In this document: positions 10,502 through 20,541 of the stretch, piece after piece
How the letters are laid out: every line of letters begins with the position of its first letter
Position numbering within the stretch: position 1 is the stretch's first letter
Origin: Tilletia caries
Taxonomy: Eukaryota; Basidiomycota; Exobasidiomycetes; Tilletiales; Tilletiaceae
DNA length: 64,000 nt
Direction: 5' to 3'
Assembly (NCBI GenBank): GCA_032718865.1
Contig: JALUTQ010000009.1
Span: 347,773-411,772 of the forward strand
Notes under the pieces: generated by a model
What the model saw: only the letters and a program-made list of their open reading frames with translations
What the model was told of the DNA's origin: nothing
Databases searched by the model: none
Made by a program: the position numbers and the translations under genes

Positions 10502-10658
10502 TGCACACGACAACAACTCGGACGGCTACGCTTCGGTCGAGCATCAGCAGGCTTGGAATAACAAGTACTCGAACATGGGAATGGGAGGAGGGTCGGCCCA
10601 TGCGCGCGGCTCGGGTGGGGCTCGGATCGTCCAACCTGAGGGCAAAGGGTTCATGTGA

Positions 10659-11116
10659 ACTCTTTCGTTTCGAGGGACCGACCTCGCACCTCGTACTCGC
10701 AAGCTCTCGCAAGTTCTCCCGCTCTGGCCTTCCCCTTTCGTCTCCGTTCTCCGCATCCGTCTCTCGTCGGTCGAACATCATCCTCGCCTGCTTCCTATAA
10801 TGTACGACGGCGCGCCCCAGTCCAGTGAACCCCAGCACCGGTGTATTTCTACGAACGCGATTCTTTCCTTGTATCATGCCGAGCCCTGCGCCAGCCAGCA
10901 TTCGATGAATCTGAACTTGTCTTTGCCTGCCGTTGTTGTACTTTCCATCGCCTGTATCTCAAGATGGACATGCTGGCTGCTATCTGCGCACGTCCCCCGC
11001 AAATGAGGGGGGTCGGCCAGACCTGTCCTTCTTCCATCCCACCACGACAGGCTCCTCCCTGTGTACACTTTTTCTCATACATCGCGCGTCCGCTTGGAGA
11101 TCCACGTCTGCACAGC
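10659..11116. other. Intergenic region, nothing recognised
   Basis: A CT-rich stretch between the interrupted gene and the thioesterase-like gene. It probably includes a 3' flank and the next promoter. No motif was identified. Confidence 0.5.
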
Positions 11117-12596
11117 ATGGTCGACTACGGTCTTACCAGGATCTCAGCCGCAGCGAGGACAGCTGCGATGGGTCCGGCGCCCCAGGTGTTTCCCCCCGTA
11201 TGGTTCCGCAGGCTCATGGCTTCCATCTTCTCGCCCCAAGTCGCAAGTGCGGTGCCCGGTGTACTGCCCCGGCTCCCACCTTGGCTGCGCTCGGTTTTGA
11301 CGCTGCTCGTCATTCTCAATGCGAAGAACTTTATGGGGGTTTGGCATGCGCGGATCTTCTGTGAGTGGGCTGCCTCCGTCTTTTTTTGTGCTTATCGTGA
11401 GAAGGGCAGATAGCTGAATGTTGGCAGCGTGCATGTACGTCCTACAGGGGAACCGATCCTCTTCCGCATGCGCGCCGTCCCCGCGATTCACCCACTCCTG
11501 CCCTGGATCCGCAGCAACGCCTTCGCGACGCGAGAGCCCGGAGCCGAGCCTCCGCTCAAGCTCGACTCGCTGCCGCTGGGGAAGGACATCTTTGAGTACA
11601 AGACGACATGGACGTTCTATGTCGATCTGGCGGACGCGGACTGGAACATGCACCTTTCGAACTCGTGTTATGCTTCGAGGCTGGACTTCGTACGGGCCGA
11701 ACACATCCAGAAGTCCTTCATGCTTTCCCACTTTGACGGCTGTGGGTGGGCCTTGGGGGGGTACCATCTTCAACTACCACAAGGAGATCCCCATGTTCTC
11801 GAAGTATGCTCTCACGGTGCAGGTCGCTGGGTGGGACCAGAAGTGGATGTACCTGGTCGCACGCTGGACCCCTCCGCCAGACGATGTCGACGAGGAGACC
11901 GCCGAAGTACTCGAGCAAACGAAGCCCAAGCGGACTCTGAGCTCTGTCGAACTTCGCAAGTTTGCTGCGAGTGTTATGCAGAGCCAGCGAGAGGCTGAGA
12001 AGGGCAAAGGAAAAGCGGACGAGGGCAGCGGTGCCGCAACACCAGAGACTCGTCCTTCGTCAAACGACACAGCCCCGAAGACATCGAAATCAACGCCCAC
12101 TACAGTCTATGCCACCGCCGTATCGCGCTACTGCTACAAAGCAGGCCGCAAGACGATCCCACCCTGGTTCATCGTGGCGACCTCCGGCTTCGGAACATGG
12201 GCGAGCACGCGCGAGAACTTCGAAAAAGCCGAGGCGCTCCGTATCCAAACGCTCAATGTGGCCAAGCGCGAACATGCGGCTCGGACCGGATCTGAGTTGG
12301 CCCGGGACGGCGTCTGGGCCGGCCGTGGATATCGTAAACACGGGATCTGTCGAGTGTACGACCCTGCCCGACCTGAGGGTTCTGGGCCCTCTGATGAGCG
12401 CGGATTGGGTGCGTACCAAGACCAGGCGAGCTGGTCGACTGCGGAGTGGGAGGAGAGGAGGGAGAGGGGGTTGGAGGCGTTGCGTGGGTATGGATGTGTG
12501 TTGGCTCCGCCGGGTCAGACGTTGTCTGCGGCGGCTGTGTCTGCGTTGGGCACGCCGACGGGGATGGGGACGCCGCAGGGCGCGGGACTGGCGTGA
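11117..12596 (+). CDS. Thioesterase-like (4HBT/Them6-type hotdog) protein, one frameshift
   Basis: Exon 1 (11,117-11,360) encodes a hydrophobic N-terminal anchor (LPPWLRSVLTLLVILNAK). Exon 2 starts at 11,448; the intron has GTGAGT and CCTACAG ends and joins as IF-W-EPILFRM. The hotdog core follows: YKTTWTFYVDLADADWNMHLSNS, YASRLDFVRAEH, then GGTIFNYHKEIPMFSKY and a long acidic insertion, and later KTIPPWFIVATSGFG. These fit the Them6/acyl-CoA thioesterase-like family found in fungi. The frame shifts once at a G7 run (11,755-11,761). Six Gs would give a continuous protein of about 463 residues, so a sequencing error or a recent allele is plausible. The substrate is unknown. Confidence 0.75.
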
Positions 12597-13161
12597 ATGG
12601 GGCCGGGCGTTGCCAACCGATTTCTTTAGATGCAACTTTCTGTGGCCTCCATCACCTTTGAATTCTGATATTCTGTCACTGCATGTTTCCATCGCAACTC
12701 TCTGCTTGCTCAGCATCAATGGGTTCCTCACCGCCCGCCTTGGTTTTCCCAGAAACACTCGGAACCCGGAGGCCAGACTACTCATGCCCAACCAATCGGC
12801 AGTCGCTGCAATTCAGCTTGCTTGCTTGCACGCTTGCTTGCTCTCCTCCCTTGCACCCTTGCAACTTGCGAGTCCCTTCGGTAAGTCGCGCTTCCCGAAT
12901 CCGACCGAGATCCCCGAAGATCGAAGCCTGCTGATTGCATTGCCTCTGATCGGAACAGACATCGATCTCTCTTTGGATACTACGAGTACGATCGTCTGCC
13001 GGTATATCTTTCTCCTCGCGGTGAGTGCTTGCCCTCTCCAGTTCTTCAACCTGCTCTCCCCATCTCATCCCCTTCTTTGCTTCGTCCTCCGGCCTCCCTT
13101 CTTAGAGACAGCGCCACCTTCTACCGCTTCTGCCCAATCCCAGGAGGTGTTGGAGAGGTGA
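12597..13161. other. Intergenic region upstream of Fanzor
   Basis: Pyrimidine-rich with GCTTGCTTGC repeats (about 12,817-12,842). No inverted repeat matching the region downstream of Fanzor was found by eye. It probably contains the 3' flank of the thioesterase gene and the Fanzor promoter. Confidence 0.5.
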
Positions 13162-15990
13162 ATGAAGGAGATGCCTGCGTACGAGGTAAGCAATCACTGG
13201 AGATCTTGTTGCATAGCTGTGCGTACTATGCAAGATCTGACGCCACTTGATATCACTCAGCCGGAACCTGCGAAGAGGCCCATCGAGTTCTTGGACGAGC
13301 CGCAGAGCGTCGCTGGCCCTAGCGCTGCACGAACTCGCGGACGTCCAACAGGGATTCCGATGCTGGATGCAGATCATGATGATGGTGGTGAGTACATGCA
13401 GTGGTGTCCTTGCGTGGAGTATGTTTTTGAACACAGACTCATTACCCTCTCTCTCTGGTTCAGATGCACGCCATCCTAACCCAGCTCCTCCGCCACGGCC
13501 GCCGTGGCTAGACCCCGATCTCCCGCCCCGGCTTGGCCCCGCAGACTACGAACACTACCAGTCCAACCCAGCTCCCCCCTTCGCCGCCACCGCCAACACC
13601 GCAAGATCTCGCACCGCCACCACTGCCGTGGCTGGACCCTACTCTCGCTGAGAGGGATCGGCCCCCCTCCGCCTCCCGGGTTCGAACTGCAACCATCGCA
13701 ACCACCGCAACCGCCGCAACCGCCCACCTCATCATGGGAATCTATTGCGCGGCTACCAGCGAAGGACAAGCAGGATGCCCTAATTCAAGCACTCCGGTCC
13801 AGTCAGAAAGATGACTGGAAGGCCAAAGTCAACAACCTTCTTGACTTTGCGACGAGCTCCTTGGTGGCGGAAGTTCGAGTGGCGATTTTATTGGCGGCTG
13901 CACCAATTTTTCGCACCATGGTTTACGGATGAGTCAAGCAGACTCTCGCGAAGATTGTGGGGCATCACAGGAGAGAGCTGGACGCAAGAATCCGCAAGGC
14001 TTTCAGACGCCTTTTTCTGCGGGCAAGGATTGGGAATGGGCAACGACTGTCCATCAGCCACGAGCCAATCGGGAACAGGGCATCATTTCTGCTTCATCCC
14101 TGCGGTTCAGTCGACAGCAACTCATCTCTCGTAACGACATGGGGCAAAACGTTTCGGATGCGCGAGAAGGGGCACGCTTTTGGGAGTGCAGGACGTGGGC
14201 AACTCAGCGGCTTTGGGATGCATTCGTGGCGCGGGGCTTGAATACCTCCTCCCTCACGAAGCCAAAGGGGTCGAAGAGGGATACGGGAAAAAGAAAGATG
14301 GAGGACGGAGAAGGCAGCAGAGATTCAAAGAAAGTGCGCAAGCTATCTTACGACGCCGACTCTAAGGCAGCCTTCGAGAGACGTGCTGCCAAGGACAAGA
14401 AGAGAGCTCCACCCAAGCGGAAGGAGCCGGAATGCTTACGAGCTTTGCGACTTCGACTCTATCCTTCGGCAGAACTTGGAGCAAAGCTCCGGGAGTGGGA
14501 ATCATTGGCGGCCTCTTTGCGACAGATGGTTCGCGCTCGCCTCCAAAAAGCAAAGGACGTCGGAGAGAAAACGGATGCCTTCTTCTTGGCCGACCAGACT
14601 TGTCTCAGCCAAACGAAATGGAACAAGATGACTGCAGAGGAGAGGGCTTCAGTCGATCAGAACCGTCAACGCCTCATCGAACTTCCCCACAATTTTCAAC
14701 GCGAACAAGTCCTCAAGGTGGCGGCGAACGCTCGAGCGGCGCAGACAAACCTGGAGCGTGGATGGACAAAGTCCTATCGACTTGATTCCGCCGACGAGGA
14801 TGATAAATCCGTTCTGTTCTTCACATCAGACGCCATCGATAAGCGAGGAGCACTATTCCCACGCATCCTCAAGCACATCGACTCCAACCTTTACGTGCGA
14901 GATCGCATGCTGGCTGGACCGGGCGAGCGCAGGAGAAAGCGATCGGACTGGGTCAAGCTCCTCACGGGAGCTTCCAGAAGCTTCAGCATTCACAGGACAG
15001 GCCGTAAGTGGTACTTGCTTCTGAGCCACGACGCTTGGACGGGACCATACACAGAGGAAGGAAAACGGCAGGGGTTGGACAAGGGATGGAACTCGCGCAA
15101 CAAAGCAGTCTTCGAACCGACAAAGCGAGCCGGAAACTGCATCGCATTGGACCCCGGAGCTCGCGATCTGCTTAGCGGCTACGATGCTCAACGGCAGCAG
15201 TTTTTACACTTATCTGACGGGTTTCAACGAGCACATCGAACGGGCCCATGCAAGCATCGCAAGTGCGCAGTCCAAGCTGGACAAACTCAAGAATGAGACG
15301 GGGCCCACGGTGGACACCGATACCGGCAGAAGAAGACGTCGAGCGCGTCGGCGAGTCAACAAGCAAAGAGGTGGCAAAAAGAAGAAGGGCCGGTCTAGCT
15401 CGGCCGAGCAACGCGCTGCCCGCAAGGCCGCCAAGAAGAGCCATCCCCACTTCGTCCGCCCTAAAGAAAGGTCGATTTTGAGAGCACACGAACGGCTTCG
15501 AGTACACATCACACAGGCCCCAAACTGCACCGTTAATGCCCTCGTATCCAACTACGACCTGGTGGTACTGCCGGAATTCATGACCGCGCGGATGATCAAG
15601 CGCCGACGTCGACGGCAAGGAATGCCATATTCCAACGTACCGCAGCGAGAGGCGGCGGTACAAGGCGATGAAGCAAACGAGGAACCAGCTGCCAAGTTCG
15701 TTTTGGCAAAGCGCTCTCGAGCTACCTTAGCTCGTTTTGGACATCGGCAATTTCGAGAGCGGTTGGTGGCCAAAGCACAAGCTGATCCCAACCATCAAAA
15801 GGATGTCCTCGTTACATCGGAGGAGTACACGACGAAGCAGCACCCCTTTCAACGCGGTCTGCACAGCAAGATCGGTGGGAACAAGACCTGGCATTACTGC
15901 CATCTCCGGGGTAAACGTGACAACGTGGGCGCGTTTAACATTCTTCTGCGCGCACTTACGAAAGACGAAGTGCGGCTCAGCTCCCAATGA
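13162..15990 (+). pseudogene. Fanzor (TnpB-like RNA-guided endonuclease), frame broken at homopolymers
   Basis: Recognised by the split RuvC core of the TnpB/Fanzor family. RuvC-I is IALDPGARDLLSGYD (Asp codon 15,150-15,152), RuvC-II is VVLPEF (Glu codon 15,574-15,576), and RuvC-III is RDNVGAFNILLRAL (Asp codon 15,919-15,921). A basic linker helix region lies between I and II. Upstream is the typical LRALRLRLYPSAE wedge start near 14,440. Introns at 13,186-13,260 and 13,388-13,463 fit a start at 13,162. An N-terminal extension of roughly 400 residues is Pro-rich and otherwise unrecognised. Five +1 shifts (two C6 runs, three T5 runs) break the frame; removing one base from each gives a length of 890 codons with no stop. 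The zinc ribbon near 15,831-15,921 keeps only one Cys. Confidence 0.85.
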
Positions 15991-16116
15991 TCACCAGCAG
16001 AACTTCACGCTTACGCCCTGTCTCAAGGGCCACATTGACTCAGGTCTCCAAACAGGAATCCTGCGGAAACATGTGAATATACTGAGAAGCCTTTACCCGC
16101 AAGGCTGAGCGAGTCG
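15991..16116. other. Fanzor 3' flank, possible guide-RNA region
   Basis: Only 126 bp separate the Fanzor stop from the left target duplication of element B. In TnpB and Fanzor loci the guide (omega) RNA usually lies at or just beyond the 3' end of the gene. No structure was demonstrated here. If an RNA continued past this point, it would resume after 23,808 in the pre-insertion sequence. Confidence 0.3.
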
Positions 16117-16125
16117 AGCAGCGAG
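16117..16125. repeat. Left 9-bp target-site duplication of element B
   Basis: AGCAGCGAG immediately precedes the TTGTCTCG terminus and is repeated exactly at 23,800-23,808, directly after the right terminus. Confidence 0.9.
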
Positions 16126-16206
16126 TTGTCTCGAACGAGACGCCTCCTGCTCCGCCAGGAGGGTCTCGTGTCAAATGTGGAGTCTGCAAGTGGGAACGAC
16201 CGACGG
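16126..16206 (+). repeat. Left terminal inverted repeat of element B
   Basis: It matches the reverse complement of 23,719-23,799. Its order from outside in is TTGTCTCG, a CGAGACG arm, a hairpin with CCTCCTG/CAGGAGG stem, GTCTCGT, then an inner block ending GGGAACGACCGACGG. Confidence 0.9.
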
Positions 16207-17308
16207 TGCGGGTCGACCGCACCCATGAACCTCGTCTTCTCGGCAACGCCCAGCCTTCCTGCTGCTCAACACTCACATCCATCACTGATCACTCGTTGTG
16301 CCTTGAGTGCGGACTCTTACCATCGTGCTGTGAGTATTTGGTGGCGTGTGGCACTGCGCAAAGATCGAACCAACTGCGGATTACGCCTTCATGCTTGTCA
16401 CCCGTTACTGACATGGCTCACGCGTCTTCTCATATACTTCTATCTTTTCAACCCCTCTTCTTCCTTCCTCCTTTCCTATTCCTGTTGCCTTTCTTCTCTT
16501 CCCTTTCACAGGTATCAGGAGCATCGCCGGGCCTTCTTTCTGGTGGTCCCGCCCCGCTGCCGAGCCTGTGTGCTTATTGTTGCCTGCTTCCGTTGTGAGT
16601 GGCTCGGCACCTCCACGGCCCCATGCCCTTCCCACTCTTCATCGAACCTCTCTTCTCAATTGACGTTTAGCCCAACATTGCATTCACAGCTTTTCGAGTC
16701 TCCGTCTCGGCGTCCGCCCCTCTCTTGTGGTTTTCCGGCTCAAGGCTTTACACGCGTTCGTCTCTGCAATATAAGCGATCATAACCCATAGAGCATCACA
16801 CGGGAGACTTCAAGAGTGATATTTAGCGCTATATCTGGAACTGTGAGTAGCAGTCACTTGCCAATGCATCCGCAGATCTCCAGGCTTTTATTTCTTGCAT
16901 TTTGAGCTGGAATTCACTCATCCTCCTATTGATATCTTTATTGCAGTCTTCGGACCAGAAATCCGTCTGCCTTTCTGCTCGTAACAACCATCTGAGAGTT
17001 AGGCCTGGTTGTATTAATTTACTGCCAGCGGCGGGCGGCCTGCGTGTATCCTGCGTTATTACTGTTAACTTGTGAGTATGAAGAAGAATCAGAGTATCGG
17101 ACATACGTTAAGTGTTAAGTGCCAAGTCACAAATGCTCAGCCGACCCTCGTCTACACCGCTGACTGATCAAGTATCTCACACCTCATTATTCCTTGATAC
17201 GTCTATGGCTGCAGACTGTAGATTACAGACTACCCCGCGCGGCCGCGCCTCGCGCCTTCCTCTCACCTTCAGAAATCATATTCAGCAGTCGAATACTCCA
17301 TACTCTCA
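16207..17308. other. Element B left subterminal non-coding region
   Basis: About 1.1 kb between the left inverted repeat and the DUF6589 start. It includes CT-rich stretches near 16,430-16,510. There is no gene with family resemblance. It presumably carries the DUF6589 promoter. Confidence 0.5.
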
Positions 17309-20300
17309 ATGTCGAACCAGGAACGTCGACAGGCTAAGTTGCGCGACATACTGCAATACATACGGCAACAAAACCTCTCCTTCCAAGAGTTCGTTGTCGG
17401 AGTGATAGGTTCGCAGGATCCAGATGTACGACTCTCCTCAACAAAATGGCTCGACAGTCATGCCAGTACGGATGCATCGAAGTACGGTCCGACTGTCATC
17501 CTGTCCACAATGAGCAAAGCAGTGCGGAGTCGAGCAACCCCAGACCACGTTCACGGTTACAATTGTGCTTTGGCGGAATTATCTACCTCGTGTTTTTTAC
17601 AAGAACTGGAAGCTGCCGCGGCCGATAAACGTCTCAAGGTGCCCGCATCTATGAACGACAAGCAAGGCCATAATCTTGAGGATGCGATTGCGGGAGGGTT
17701 CGGCGAGATCGAGACGGTCTACCAGACTTTAATGCCATCAACTATGGCTCTATTCTCGGTACTTGCTGGACGGGTTCCTCATCAACCCCAGGAAGAATCT
17801 CCCAGCCCCAAGGTCGGACAGTCGACTCCAGACTCTCTTCTCTCTACCAATGCCATGGAGAATGGGGATCAGGTGGATTCGATGGAGGTGGATGAGGAGG
17901 ACGTCACGGAGGCTGAAATCCACATGGATAAGAAAGACATGGTGCGTATAATGAGGAGTGAACGTCACCTTGGTGGCTATGCTTGTCACACCAAGGTTCT
18001 GACTTCTGACTGGTCTTCTATCTGGACAGTGTGTCATCACAGCTCTGTCGTGCCTGCTGGGGGCTCGAAGCACACGCATCAACCGCTTCCAGATGATCTT
18101 CGGTACTCTGTTTGCGATGCTACGAGTCCCAAAGCTGGCCCTCAGAGTGATGAACATGTGCGAGATCTGCGTTTCTTACAGCACCGCAGCCCGCGCGATG
18201 GAATCTATCTCATCGTCAGCAACGGACAAAGCCCACCAGCTCATGGAGGTACACCAGAACCGAGTTGCCTTCTTCTTCGACAATGTCAACATATCAGTCA
18301 AGCATGTTGTCCCAAGGCTGACTACTTCGAACGCCTCTATTGCTTTGACATCCCGTACCTTATTCTCCTTACCCCCAGAGTGCAAGGTCATACTTCAATC
18401 CGATGTGGACGCTCTGTCAGGAATCAACAGGGACTTGGCAGGCATCCATTTGCTCCTGAAAAACGTCAGCCCCGGCGAAAACATCAACGACAACGATACT
18501 GTCTCGACTGGAGACTCAAAGGACATCATTCACCGGGCAGCAGTGTTGCACATTGGACGATCCCTGCTTCAGTTCCTGCGCGTCGATCAGTCCCGCCGCA
18601 AGACTCTGATGGCTTCACTTCGGCGTCGAGTCGCCAAGCATGTTTGGAACAAGCTGGAGCCATCAACAACAGTTGTTGTCCCGCTCAAGCTCGTCAACGT
18701 CAATGAGGGTACCGTGGAAGGAACAAAGTCCGTTCTCGAGCAGACCATAGCCGAGCTCAACCTTCGGGCTGGAGTCACCTCTCCACTGCTGGTGGGGGGC
18801 GACCTTCTCACGGTGATGAATGTCAACGCAGCTCGCTACGCAGCTCGATGGGAACTGGACAAACAGAAACAGCTGACGAATATATATGCTGTAGCTGTTG
18901 TGAACATTCTACCACTATACTAAAAGGTGAGACCAGTCTCAACCCAAGTGTCATGGATGATGCATATATCCAACAGTAGCAGGTCCATGGCATCTGCTGT
19001 TGAACTGGGTATATATGATGTTCCACCTGTACGGTGAGACGGTCCGCTCGTGCGCCTTGGATCGCTTGCGTCAAGCGCTCGGCAGAGGCAAAACGGAACT
19101 CGACCTCAAACGTCCTCAGTTCGACGAGGGTTGGGCGCTGCTGCAGCACGTTTGGGAGGGACGAATTCTGTCCGCAATGGGGTCAGTTAAACATCACACT
19201 TCACAGCCGTGTGTTTCCAGAAGCGTTATGCTGATGCTAGCCCCCCTTCCTCCAATTCTGCGTACATCTTGTAGACACGAGCTGGCAACAGCCGGAGAGA
19301 CCATCGATGATTGGAACCCAGACACCAAAACGTTCTTCGACGCTATCGATAGACTGTACGAGAATCATCTCACCCAGAACGCCCTTTTTCAAGCCCGGGA
19401 TGCCAATGACAACGATCGAGCGACCTCAATTTTGTTCATGCGGGACTGTGTCGTGGGTCTTGAATACGCAGAGGCAATCAAAGCGGGCGACCTTGGAAGA
19501 ATGGCAGAGGTAGAGAAACCTCTCTGCCTATCGTTCTACGGCGCGGGTCAAACCAAATACGGGTCGTTGCTTTTGGATCGAGCCCTCATCGACCGTGAAC
19601 AACCAGTCGTGGCGAAGACTCTTCGAGCAGCTCAGTTGGTCAATCTTCACGGGCGTAAGAACGGATGGCAGGGAGCGGACCTCTATCAAGAGCAGCTCAA
19701 TCGTAGATTACTGGTGAGTATGGGTTCATCGGCCTTCTTCATGCTTAGACCTGTTGCACATCAATGCTTGCTCTCTTACCCTTAATCTCTCTGCTCTCCT
19801 CTTGCATCGCAGATGTTTCACCCTAGTCAGTCACCAAATCACACAGCCATTCGATATGAAGACAGGATGTCAGCGTTTGTTGGGTTGGGGCAGAGGCTGG
19901 TCGCTAAGGTACAACGCTCGCTGGACATGATGACGGACTCTCGGCACAAGAAGTCAGAAGAAGAAGGCATGCGAGGCGGACATTAGGCTCCTGGCAAAAG
20001 ATGCAGATACACATCGTCTGAACGTTGCCCAAGGGCCAAGAGCGTCCTCGTACAGAACTACTGCCATCCTCGAACAACTCAAAGAGGAAAAGCAAGATGT
20101 CGGCAATGGAACAAGCGAAGCAAGTGTGGAGCGAGAACAAGGAGCAGACGACGGCAAAGGATGTGATCGAGATGGGATACCTGAAGCTCATTGGGGGTGC
20201 ATTACAGCGATACAAAACCAAAAACAGGGATCTTCGAGCGCGGGACGTGGACGTTTACCAGATTGCTACTGGACGGGAGAGCCCGGAGCCGGGACCAAAC

Positions 20301-20387
20301 GACGGGCCACACGGCCGCGCAGAGCAGGGAAATTCTGGAGCAGGAGGGGCGGGAGAAGCTCTTCCGGACGACGACGCCGTGAACTAG
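17309..20387 (+). pseudogene. DUF6589-family protein, copy B (putative transposase), frameshifted
   Basis: Exons 17,309-17,941, 18,030-18,926, 18,977-19,181, 19,275-19,713 and from 19,813 join with standard GT-AG introns (88, 50, 93 and 99 nt). The N-terminus (RQAKLRDILQYIRQQNLSFQEFV) is the typical helical DUF6589 start. Family blocks follow: FFFDNVNISV, LLVGGDLLTVMNV, AGPWHLLLNWVYMMF, RGKTELDLKRPQFDEGWALLQHVWEGR. The C-terminal block aligns with copy A. One base is missing near 18,903 (VV-EHSTTILK), and at least two more frame changes occur between about 19,940 and 20,110. There is no known activity for the family that I can cite; an RNase H-fold transposase role is inference from the acidic blocks and the element ends. 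Confidence 0.75.
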
Positions 20388-20541
20388 GCTGAACATCAGC
20401 TGCTGGAAGATGCCGGCTGTCGTCAAGAAGAGATGGACGAAGGCGAAGTCAGTGATGACTGATGCATGAACATGATGGGAATATACAGCAACTACATTAC
20501 CACCATCCCAAATAAACTCACATGCAATGTTTTGGAGACTT

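Larger units (their letters stand above)
9335..10658 (+). pseudogene. Unknown protein gene interrupted by a MITE-like element
   Basis: Two exons can be followed: 9,315-9,366, then 9,452 onward, joined by an intron with GTGAGT and TTCTGCAG ends. A further upstream exon may lie near 9,174-9,240 (intron 9,241-9,314). The protein is Ser/Pro/Arg-rich, with a DDVDDYPRPR segment and a basic RRQRRERE segment. The insertion at 9,707-10,501 then supplies a TAA stop directly. Removing the insertion with one copy of TGAGCA rejoins the frame for 52 further codons, ending with a Gly-rich tail (GMGGGSAHARGSGG) and TGA at 10,656-10,658. I do not recognise a family. The first exon and start codon are uncertain. 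The allele seen here probably makes a truncated protein. Confidence 0.5.

Noticed and set aside
18921..18980. Stop codon and second frameshift in DUF6589 B near 18,921-18,976
   Set aside because: The interval 18,927-18,976 has GTGAGA...CCAACAG ends and reads as a 50-nt intron joining LK to VAGPWHLLLNW, so only the upstream one-base loss near 18,903 remains.
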